DNA of 64,000 nt, from the NCBI GenBank assembly GCA_016218915.1, contig JACRCQ010000021.1, positions 62,001 to 126,000 on the forward strand, written 5' to 3'. Within the stretch, counting starts at the first letter, position 1, and each line of letters starts with the position of its first letter. The position numbers were made by a program, and so were the translations under genes. Positions 17,726 through 24,913 of the stretch are shown piece by piece. The notes under the pieces were generated by a model. It was not told the origin of the DNA and ran no database searches. It worked only from the letters and a program-made list of their open reading frames with translations. The stretch is from Deltaproteobacteria bacterium (GTDB taxonomy: Bacteria > Myxococcota_A > Polyangia > Polyangiales > Polyangiaceae).

Positions 17726-19248
17726 TGGTCACCCCCGACTCCCCGAAGGTAGCTTCGGTGCAGAATCGTCCTTCGCTCGTCCACGACCTGGATCACCTGC
17801 AGCGTCGGATCGTTGCGCCAGAACTCGGTCGCGTCCCGCGCCCCTTCCGCGATCACGTAGTCGACCATCTCGCTCGTGATCTCCTCGCCCGGGAAGATCA
17901 AGGGCATGCCGCTGGTGTGGTGGGTGACGATCTCCGAGCAGACCGAGCCCACGCTGTCGCCGAGCTTGACCGCGCGTCGCGCCGCGAAGAACGCCGCACG
18001 CGGAGACAGCACCAGCTTGCTGCTGAACACCGGGTAGGGTCTCTGCACGTTTACGTACAGCGGCGTCTGACGTCCGTAGGTCTCCACCACCGCTTCGAGC
18101 GCGTCGATCAAGCGGTACGCGTCTTCCTCGCTGAGCTGGAATCCCACGGACAGAATGAGGTTGTTCTCTTCGGCACCGTCCACGGTGATGTCGTGCTCGT
18201 CCTCGAGAAGCTGCGAGAAGCGGTACCCGCTCAGACCCGATTCGGTCACCGAGATCGTCAATCGCGTGCTGTCGATGTTGTCGACGTCGGACCGCCGGAG
18301 CATCTCGTAGCCGAGAACGCTCAGGCCTTTGAGACGGTCGATGGAGCCTGCGATCTCTCGCGCGAGGCCGATGCAGTGATCCAGCATCTCGCGTCCGTGC
18401 TGCACGGCGTTGTGTCGCGCCAGATCGAGCGACGCCATCACGAGGTACGACGGGCTCGTGGTGGTCATGGTCTGGAAGACGTTGCGAATGCGGCCCCAGC
18501 GATCGCCGGGGTCGGCCCGTACGTGAAGCACAGCCCCCTGCTCGAGCGCGCCGAGACAGCGGTGCCAGTCCTGCACCACGAAGTCGGCCCCGGCTTCGAT
18601 GCTCGAGATCGGCAGCTTCTTGTGGAACCGGAAGTGCGCGCCGAATCGCTCGTCCACGATCACCTTCAGCCCAGCCTGGTGCGCCATCTCGACCATCTCG
18701 TCGAGATCCGGCGCAAAGCCGTGGTGCGATGGGCTCATCAGCAGCAGCGCGCGCGCCCGCGGGTGCTGCTGGATCGCCTTGCGCAGATCCACCAGGGTCA
18801 TGTTCTCGAGCAGCCCGAGCTCCCGGTCGAAGTTGGTGGGCGTGAAGACCGGGATCGCTCCGGACAGCACGATCCCAGCCGCCGCCGATCCGTGCACGTT
18901 GCGCGACAGGATCACCTCGTCGTCCGGATCGCACCCCGACATGATCGCAATCTGCAGCCCGATGTCCGGCCCATTGACCAGCATCATCGAGTGCGATGCG
19001 TCGAACGCATCCGCGATCAGCTCCTGCGCGCGCGCGATGCATCCCGATGCGTCGTGCAGCGAATCGATCTCCGGCCCCACCAGAGATGCCAGATCGCGCA
19101 GGAAGGCTTCAGTGCCAACGCGATCACGGAACTCCGGCAGCAAGCCGCGACCGTACTTGTGCCCGGGGATGTGGAATGGAGCCTTGCCCATTCTCACGTA
19201 TGCATCGAGCGCCTCGATGAGTGGCATCGTCGACTGGTCCAGCCGCAT
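17722..19248 (-). CDS. Orn/Lys/Arg decarboxylase paralog lacking the catalytic Lys
   Basis: A 508-residue paralog of the gene it overlaps. It keeps the classical N-terminus (APFHIPGHKYGRGLLPEF) and the C-terminal domain (SGMPLIFPGEEIT), but the catalytic centre is changed. The Schiff-base lysine position is Arg230 (QDWHRCLGA instead of QSTHKILGA), the ring-stacking His is Phe202 (DERFG instead of DEAHG), NGTTSGN reads NGPDIGLQ and RNAHKS reads RNVHGS. The Asp199-to-Arg230 spacing of 31 residues equals Asp189-to-Lys220 in the partner, so the alignment is firm. It should not work as a normal PLP decarboxylase by itself. An activating partner subunit, a regulator like antizyme inhibitor, or a heteromer sharing active sites are the plausible roles. 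Confidence 0.87.
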   Translation of the reverse strand: MRLDQSTMPLIEALDAYVRMGKAPFHIPGHKYGRGLLPEFRDRVGTEAFLRDLASLVGPEIDSLHDASGCIARAQELIADAFDASHSMMLVNGPDIGLQIAIMSGCDPDDEVILSRNVHGSAAAGIVLSGAIPVFTPTNFDRELGLLENMTLVDLRKAIQQHPRARALLLMSPSHHGFAPDLDEMVEMAHQAGLKVIVDERFGAHFRFHKKLPISSIEAGADFVVQDWHRCLGALEQGAVLHVRADPGDRWGRIRNVFQTMTTTSPSYLVMASLDLARHNAVQHGREMLDHCIGLAREIAGSIDRLKGLSVLGYEMLRRSDVDNIDSTRLTISVTESGLSGYRFSQLLEDEHDITVDGAEENNLILSVGFQLSEEDAYRLIDALEAVVETYGRQTPLYVNVQRPYPVFSSKLVLSPRAAFFAARRAVKLGDSVGSVCSEIVTHHTSGMPLIFPGEEITSEMVDYVIAEGARDATEFWRNDPTLQVIQVVDERRTILHRSYLRGVGGDQ

Positions 19249-19310
19249 GCCGCGTTTGATAACGGAATCACAGCCCGCGCGCCATAGCTAGAGGCTGTCG
19301 CACAGGTGAC

Positions 19311-19347
19311 GCTTCAGCCTTCAGGCTTCAGGCTTCAGGCTTCAGCC
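19311..19347. repeat. Short tandem repeat, unit TCAGGCT
   Basis: Three exact 7-bp TCAGGCT units (19321-19341) are flanked by partial copies. They lie between the start of the decarboxylase paralog (19248) and the end of the FHA-GGDEF gene (19448). On the other strand the unit reads AGCCTGA, related to the clusters at 19397-19421 and 55993-56020. Confidence 0.7.
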
Positions 19348-19396
19348 AGATCGAGGGGCAAAAGTCGCTGAATTCTCGAGGACCGGTCTGTCCCGG

Positions 19397-19421
19397 GGCC
19401 TGCAGCCTGCGGCCTGGAGCC
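19397..19421. repeat. GCCTGxxGCC-type degenerate repeat
   Basis: Three degenerate copies of a 7-8 bp GCCTGVA-like unit (GGCCTGCA, GCCTGCG, GCCTGGA) lie in the same intergenic stretch as the TCAGGCT repeat, and resemble a run before the sigma-54 regulator near 56 kb. Confidence 0.5.
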
Positions 19422-19447
19422 AGTAGCCCTTGCACGACAGGCTCCAG

Positions 19448-20431
19448 CTACGGACCGACCACCCGATTTCGCCCCTGCTGCTTGGCCGCGTACAGGCGCT
19501 GATCCGCCACGCCGATGAACTTTTCCGGCGTCGGCTCCCCCTCGCAACATGCCAGCGTCGCCACGCCGATGCTCACCCGCACCGGAATCGGCCGGTCCTC
19601 ATGGACGATCCTCGCCGTTTCCACGATCGCCCGGATGCGCTCGGCAAGCGCCCATGCACCCCGTGCGTCGATGCCCCGAGCCAGCACCACGAACTCCTCG
19701 CCGCCGTACCGGCAGAATACGTCCTCGATCCGGATCGTCCTGAGCACCAGCCCTGCCACCCCCACCAGCACCCTGTCGCCCGCCAGGTGCCCAAACTCGT
19801 CATTGATGCTCTTGAAATGATCCAGGTCGAACATGAGCAGTGCAAGATCGGTCTTGTGCCGCACGGAGTAGGCGACCTCTGCCGCGAGCCTCTCGTTCAG
19901 ATGCTTGCGGTTGAACACGCCGGTCAATGGATCGCGCACGCTCGACTCGTACAGCTTGCGCTGCAGATACTCCTCGTCATCGGCTGTCAGCGCAAATCGA
20001 AGCTGGATCGATGCTCCCAGCTGCACCCGATCGCCATCGCGCAGCTCTCGACGCGTCACCCGCTCGCCATCCACGAACGTGCCGTTGCGGGATCCGAGGT
20101 CTTCCACGACGTAGCAGCCCGGCTCCCGCGTGATGCGCGCATGAACGCGGCTCACGTTGCCGTCGTCAATCCGTATCGCGCATTCGATGGAGCGCCCGAG
20201 CGTGGTCGACGCCAGCAGGGAGAACACCTTGCCGGTCTCCGGGCCGGAGATCATGGTCAGCGATGCGCGATCGCGCGTGGGCGCCTTGGGCTTGAGCCCC
20301 AACGACGACGTGTTGCGGGCAGGAGGGGTGCTGTCTTCGTCATTCCATTCGGGGGCCGGTTCCGACGCGCGGTGCGGCGGGCGCTCGCGTGCGTCGCTCC
20401 CGTGCCTCCCCGACGCATCAGCGGGGCTCAC
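19448..20431 (-). CDS. FHA-GGDEF diguanylate cyclase
   Basis: A 327-residue cytoplasmic protein starting with GTG. After a polar N-terminus, an FHA phosphothreonine-binding domain spans about residues 55-150 (LGRSIECAIRIDD, VSRVHARI, LGSRNGTFVDG). A short linker leads to a GGDEF domain with DPLTGVFNRKHL, FDLDHFKSINDEFGH, active-site GGEEF and a C-terminal SIGVA strand. An RIED inhibitory site lies exactly five residues before GGEEF, so c-di-GMP feedback inhibition is expected. It should make c-di-GMP from two GTP in response to a phosphorylated partner, probably a Ser/Thr kinase target, which fits myxobacteria. Confidence 0.93.
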   Translation of the reverse strand: MSPADASGRHGSDARERPPHRASEPAPEWNDEDSTPPARNTSSLGLKPKAPTRDRASLTMISGPETGKVFSLLASTTLGRSIECAIRIDDGNVSRVHARITREPGCYVVEDLGSRNGTFVDGERVTRRELRDGDRVQLGASIQLRFALTADDEEYLQRKLYESSVRDPLTGVFNRKHLNERLAAEVAYSVRHKTDLALLMFDLDHFKSINDEFGHLAGDRVLVGVAGLVLRTIRIEDVFCRYGGEEFVVLARGIDARGAWALAERIRAIVETARIVHEDRPIPVRVSIGVATLACCEGEPTPEKFIGVADQRLYAAKQQGRNRVVGP

Positions 20432-20734
20432 GACGCACCTCGCGACGCTTGAACCCCAGTGCGATCTGCCTGGACCCCAGAAATCCCCTGGCCCGCCCTT
20501 GAGGGCTGTACGCCGTCCATGAGGCTCTCACATCTCATCGCACGTTCCGCCGATTCACCTCAACCTACCCAACCCTCTGCCGAAGGAAAACGCACCGAGA
20601 CCATCTGTAGCAAAAAAAGGGAAGGCCACGTGAACAGAATCCTCCCGACAGGACTGCTGACAACGCTGTGGAATCCTGGACGGTCTGGTTTGTCCCTTGA
20701 CCGCTGCACGGCTTTGAGGCTTATGCGCTGAACC
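20432..20734. other. Intergenic divergent promoter region
   Basis: This 303-bp stretch separates the divergent FHA-GGDEF and Sel1 genes. It holds an A-run near 20622 and the promoter-like TTGACC at 20697-20702. I see no gene, no long repeat and no clear operator in it. Confidence 0.6.
20697..20727 (+). promoter_or_regulatory. Probable promoter of the Sel1 gene, near-leaderless
   Basis: TTGACC at 20697 matches a -35 box. Either CTTATG (17-bp spacer) or TATGCG (19-bp spacer) could be the -10. The ATG at 20735 follows 7-9 bases after the -10 and no Shine-Dalgarno is visible at the normal distance, so the transcript may begin at or next to the start codon. Confidence 0.45.
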
Positions 20735-22378
20735 ATGATGCCGCCTACCCGCCGTCGAAACCTCATCATCGTTGCGGTGACGGCTGTCGTCGCTTCCGGG
20801 CTGGTTTTCGTCGTGAGCAAGCAGAGCCGCGATCGACGCAAGCAGGAAGTGGTTAACGCGTGTAACAACGGGTCGGCGCAGGCGTGCAGCACGCTGTGCA
20901 ACGATCCCAAGACCCCGTCCGCACATGCCTGCCTGCAGCTGGGGATGATGTATGCGGAAGGAACGTCCGGACAGACCAAGGATGAGGCTGCCGCCGTCCC
21001 CTTCTTCACCCGCGCCTGCGACATGCAGGACCAGGAAGGGTGCGCGAGGTACGGACGCGCCCTGTTCAACGGCATGGGCGTGAGCAAGGACGAAACGCGC
21101 GCCTATGGCATCCTCATCAAGGCGTGCCAGGCCGACAACGCCTACGCCTGCGTCGGCGTCGGCATCGCCAAGCTCTCCGGCAGAGGAACCGAACGCGACC
21201 AGGATGGCGCAGCCGGCTTCCTCAAGAAGTCGTGCGACGCAGCCAACATGCGTGGATGCTCGGAGCTGGCGACCGCGCGATGGAACGGCTGGGGTGGGGC
21301 CAAGGACGAGGTCGGAGCCGTGGCGCTGTACAAGAAGGCGTGCGACGGCGGAGAGCAGCGTGGCTGCGCTGGGCTCGGCCTGGCTCAGATGTTCGGCCAG
21401 GGAGGCCTGCAGAAGGATCCCAAGGCCGCGATCGAGCTGCTCAAGAAAGCCTGCGAAACCACTGCCAAGGATGTCTGCGCCGCGCTGGGCGGCGCCTACA
21501 CCCAAGGCCTCGGCGTCGAAGCTGACCTGCTCAAGGCTTCCGAGTTCTACAAGATGGCGTGCGACAACGCCGCCCCGTCCGGATGCGCAGAGCTCGGCGA
21601 AATGTACGTCAACGGCAAGGGCGTCAAGCAGGACCCCAACCAGGGGCTCGCGCTGTTCAAGAAGGCTTGCGACACCGGGCTGACCGCAGGCTGCGTGGCC
21701 CTTGGCCAGGCTCAGCTCATGGGCATGGGAGACAAGAAGGAGCTTCCCGAGATCGCCGCGCTGTTCAAGAAGGCGTGCGATGACAAGTTCCCGCCCGGCT
21801 GCACCCACCTGGGTACCCTCGAGATCGAAGGCGCCGGCGTGGAAAAGAACGAAGCGCAGGGAATGGGAAGGCTCAAGCTCGCCTGCGAGCAGGGTCACGC
21901 CCCTGCGTGCACCGCCTATGGCATGTCCCTCGAGAAGGGCGTCGCTTCCCAGAAGCCTGACAGCGCTGGCGCCCTCGAGAACTATCGCAAGGCGTGCGCT
22001 GGCGGCGATCCGAACGGGTGCGCCTTGGAAGGCGCTGCGCTCGTCGAAGGCCGCGTCACCAAGCAGGATCTCAAGGGCGGAATGGCCAAGCTCGAAGAAA
22101 GCTGCAAGCAAGGCTCTGCCCAGGGTTGCAGCATCCAGGGCACAGCCCTGCTTCTCGGCGTCCAAGGCAAGAAAGGCATGAAGCAGGGCTTCGAGATGCT
22201 CGCCTCGCTCTGCCAGGCCGGCGATCCCAACTCATGCATGAGAGTTGCCGGCGCGTTCGCCGAAGGACGCGGCACCAAGCAGGATATGGAGAAGGCGCGC
22301 GGGCTTCTGGAGCAGACCTGCAAAGCAGGCTTCCCCCCTGCGTGCGAGCTGCAGAAGCGCCTCCCGCCCAAAGAGTAG
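20735..22378 (+). CDS. Cys-rich Sel1-repeat protein, membrane anchored
   Basis: A 547-residue protein. Residues about 8-28 form a signal anchor (LIIVAVTAVVASGLVFVV). The rest is a run of roughly 13 Sel1-like repeats of 36-38 residues, with consensus A-C-x-LG-xx-Y-x-xG-xGV-xKD-xx-KA-xx-xx-KKACD and two cysteines per repeat, as in the Helicobacter Hcp proteins where the pair forms a disulphide. Location is therefore periplasmic or outer-surface, and the role is probably protein-protein binding. It converges with cdsA with only 5 bp between the stop codons. Two ATGs are adjacent at 20735 and 20738; either could be used. Confidence 0.9.
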   Translation: MMPPTRRRNLIIVAVTAVVASGLVFVVSKQSRDRRKQEVVNACNNGSAQACSTLCNDPKTPSAHACLQLGMMYAEGTSGQTKDEAAAVPFFTRACDMQDQEGCARYGRALFNGMGVSKDETRAYGILIKACQADNAYACVGVGIAKLSGRGTERDQDGAAGFLKKSCDAANMRGCSELATARWNGWGGAKDEVGAVALYKKACDGGEQRGCAGLGLAQMFGQGGLQKDPKAAIELLKKACETTAKDVCAALGGAYTQGLGVEADLLKASEFYKMACDNAAPSGCAELGEMYVNGKGVKQDPNQGLALFKKACDTGLTAGCVALGQAQLMGMGDKKELPEIAALFKKACDDKFPPGCTHLGTLEIEGAGVEKNEAQGMGRLKLACEQGHAPACTAYGMSLEKGVASQKPDSAGALENYRKACAGGDPNGCALEGAALVEGRVTKQDLKGGMAKLEESCKQGSAQGCSIQGTALLLGVQGKKGMKQGFEMLASLCQAGDPNSCMRVAGAFAEGRGTKQDMEKARGLLEQTCKAGFPPACELQKRLPPKE

Positions 22379-22383
22379 CCCGC

Positions 22384-23229
22384 TCAGGACACCCAGAGCT
22401 TGTACAGGTACAGCACCGTGCTGGTCACCAGCAGCGCGTCTACCCTGTCGAGAATCCCACCGTGCCCGGGCAGGATCGCTCCCGAGTCCTTGACCCCCAC
22501 CGATCGCTTGAGCAACGACTCGCCCAAGTCACCAAGCTGGCCGAGAAAGCCTCCGACCACGCCGAGGGCAATCGCGTGCCCCAACGGGAACGTCGGAAGG
22601 AATGTGAAGTGCGCAACCACTCCGCCCGCCACCGCGCCCGCCAGTCCGCCGATCGACCCCGCGATCGTCTTCTTGGGGCTGACCGCCTCGTACAGCTTGC
22701 GCTTGCCCAGATACCGCCCGGCAAAGTAGCCGCCTGTGTCGGACAGCCAGGCGAACGCAAGAGCCACCACGACGTAGCCAGGGCCTGCGGTGCCCGGTTG
22801 ATCCCGGCGCAGCAGCGCGAGCGTCGTCAGCATCGCCCCCACGTACAGCGGGCCGAAGCAGGTCGCGCCGATCCGCAAGGCGCCCGTCTCGATCTTGCCG
22901 AGTCGCCAAAGCGGCACGAGCAGCCCGAGCAAGGGCACTGCCAGCACCATGGTCAGGATCACCTTGGCGTCGGTCGTGAAGAAGTACACGCAGCATGACA
23001 CCGCCAGCGTGAGCATCACTCCGATCACCTGCGCCACCCGGTCCCCTGGCCAGGTCATCTGGAAAAGCTCGACCGCTCCCACGCATGCAGCTGCTGCCAC
23101 CACGAGGAACAATCCCCACGCCGGTCCGAGGTACAGGAGCGCAAGGATCGCGGGCACACCCACGAGCGCCGTCAGAAGCCGCACTGCCAGATTGCTCGCC
23201 GCCACGCCTTCAGCCTTTTTCCAGGGCAC
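22384..23229 (-). CDS. cdsA: Phosphatidate cytidylyltransferase
   Basis: A 281-residue integral membrane enzyme that makes CDP-diacylglycerol from CTP and phosphatidic acid, the entry to phospholipid synthesis. It has about eight hydrophobic segments. The C-terminal family signature is complete: SLLKRSVGVKDSGAILPGHG followed by GILDRVD. An earlier conserved stretch, FAWLSDTGGYFAGRYLGKRK, and SPKKTIAG are also present. The gene stands alone on its strand, without uppS, dxr or rseP neighbours that often accompany it. Confidence 0.95.
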   Translation of the reverse strand: MPWKKAEGVAASNLAVRLLTALVGVPAILALLYLGPAWGLFLVVAAAACVGAVELFQMTWPGDRVAQVIGVMLTLAVSCCVYFFTTDAKVILTMVLAVPLLGLLVPLWRLGKIETGALRIGATCFGPLYVGAMLTTLALLRRDQPGTAGPGYVVVALAFAWLSDTGGYFAGRYLGKRKLYEAVSPKKTIAGSIGGLAGAVAGGVVAHFTFLPTFPLGHAIALGVVGGFLGQLGDLGESLLKRSVGVKDSGAILPGHGGILDRVDALLVTSTVLYLYKLWVS

Positions 23230-23288
23230 GCATTCGTTTCACGGGCGCAGGGCTAGCACGCCGCTGCCTCCCGGGGAAAGTCCCGAGA

Positions 23289-24329
23289 TCACCCCGGGGG
23301 CTTGCTGCCTCCTGGGCGGAGTGGACGACCGATCAGCGCCTCCCACATCCCTCGCTCGTCACGACTCGCCAGCACCGTGGAGAGCGAAGCCAGCGTCAGG
23401 ATCATCGCCTGCACAGGGGCGTCCACCAGAACCCCAGCCAGCAACGTGAGGGTCAACGCCCCGATCACCGAGGGAATTTGCCTGCGGGTAGCGAGCGCGG
23501 CCACGGCCAGGGAGGGTGAAAGCACAGCGAGGAACATCCCCATCGCTACCGGTAGACCTGATGCGGGCGATGGCAGCAGGGTCTCGAGCGCTCTCCACAC
23601 GAACGCCCAGCCGTTGGCCGAAGGGGTCTGCGCGCCGCGGGCTGCTGCCCAGGTCAACAACACCGAGACTGCCAACGCCCCCATCGTCGCAGGGGGAATG
23701 ATCGTGCGTCGACGTGTCGCGAGCCAGACCAGCGCTACCAGCAGGGCAATGCCGTGCACCAGTACGGCGAGAGACGAGAGCGCAGCGGCGATCACAGGCA
23801 TGGTGCCTGGACGCAGCATCACGGTTCCGCTCGCCACATGTAGCAGGCCCGCCAGCCCGGTGACCGCGAGCACGACAGCCACGGCTCGGGTTCGCGGCTG
23901 GAGCATCCCCTGGATGGCCCCGATGATCGCTGCCACGGATGCCATGAGCCCCACCAGGATGGCGCCCGGGTTGGGAAGCGCTTTTCGTGTGGCCCAGATT
24001 CCCAGGAACAGCACGAGCACGGTCTGGGGCACGAGCAGGGCGCGCACGAACAGCGAAACGCGATTGTCGCGCGCGACCACCAACAGCGCGCCGATCGCCA
24101 GCGCGGTGACGGCAAACGCCAGCCCCTGGGAGGTCACCCCGGCCAGCTTGTCAGCGTACCAGATGAACTTGTCGATCCCGTTGAAGGAGCCCTTGAGCGC
24201 AGGCGCAACCACGCGCCCCAGCACCAGCGCCACCAGCCCGAGCGCAGCAACCGGACGGATGAGGCGCCCTACCTCCGACGCCGTGCTCGGAGCATCCGCG
24301 GTTGCGGGTGTGTCGACCCGCTCGGTCAT
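23289..24329 (-). CDS. Polytopic membrane protein, unknown function
   Basis: A 346-residue protein with about nine or ten hydrophobic segments starting after a polar 25-residue N-terminus; no catalytic or transport signature is recognised. Its ATG at 24329 overlaps the stop of the YbjN gene by ATGA, so the two should be translated together. A longer open frame to 24794 exists but its extra part is antisense-like Arg-rich text in the frame of the YbjN gene and is rejected. The C-terminus is GRPLRPGGSKPPG. Confidence 0.8.
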   Translation of the reverse strand: MTERVDTPATADAPSTASEVGRLIRPVAALGLVALVLGRVVAPALKGSFNGIDKFIWYADKLAGVTSQGLAFAVTALAIGALLVVARDNRVSLFVRALLVPQTVLVLFLGIWATRKALPNPGAILVGLMASVAAIIGAIQGMLQPRTRAVAVVLAVTGLAGLLHVASGTVMLRPGTMPVIAAALSSLAVLVHGIALLVALVWLATRRRTIIPPATMGALAVSVLLTWAAARGAQTPSANGWAFVWRALETLLPSPASGLPVAMGMFLAVLSPSLAVAALATRRQIPSVIGALTLTLLAGVLVDAPVQAMILTLASLSTVLASRDERGMWEALIGRPLRPGGSKPPG

Positions 24330-24826
24330 CCACGCTCCCAACCGCTCATCGCCCGCAGGTCCTCGGCCAGGACCCGCAACGCCTGATCGTGCAGCAAGTC
24401 CTGCATCCGCTTGCCACCTGCTTCTTCCACGATCGCATCGTCGTACTCGTCGGCGATGGACGCAAGGTCCCTCAAGGCGACCAGAATCTCGTCCTGGTCC
24501 AGCGTGCCGCCGCCGAGCAGCGTGTGGTTCAGGGTCACGCACGAGTGCTTGCGAACGTAGCCAAAGGCGCCGAAGCGCAACCTCGAATTCAGACGCAGCA
24601 GCTTCAACGCCAGGTCCGGCGTCATTTGCACGTCCATGGCCAGCTGAGCCGTGAACCGGACCAGCGCCCGATCCGGCTCCCACGCAAGCACCTGGATGTA
24701 GACATAGGCGCTGCCCTGCCGAACCACGTAGAAGTTCGGCTCGACCTGCTCGAACGCAGGGCTGTTGCCCAGCGCTTCCTCGATCCTCGCGCACGTGACC
24801 CGAACGGCCTGATCGCTCGCCTTCAT
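24326..24826 (-). CDS. YbjN-domain protein
   Basis: A 166-residue soluble protein resembling YbjN/CesT-like alpha-beta folds: an N-terminal helix, PNFYVVRQGSAYVYIQVLAW, then a strand pair VRFTAQLAMDVQ, a helix ALKLLRLNSRLRFGAFGYV and a C-terminal helix rich in acidic residues (LRDLASIADEYDDAIVEEA). The fold resembles type III secretion chaperones, so a chaperone or adaptor role is plausible. Four bases overlap the membrane-protein gene that follows, suggesting a functional pair. Confidence 0.75.
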   Translation of the reverse strand: MKASDQAVRVTCARIEEALGNSPAFEQVEPNFYVVRQGSAYVYIQVLAWEPDRALVRFTAQLAMDVQMTPDLALKLLRLNSRLRFGAFGYVRKHSCVTLNHTLLGGGTLDQDEILVALRDLASIADEYDDAIVEEAGGKRMQDLLHDQALRVLAEDLRAMSGWERG

Positions 24827-24913
24827 GGCACGCGCATCCTAGTTCTGCGTGCGCGAAGTGGATAGCGGGATCTCCGAGATTTGACCACGGAGCTCATGGA
24901 GCCTGCTGACCTC

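Noticed and set aside
20432..20734. Small ORF or riboswitch in the 303-bp gap
   Set aside because: No ribosome site with a plausible frame and no recognisable aptamer core.
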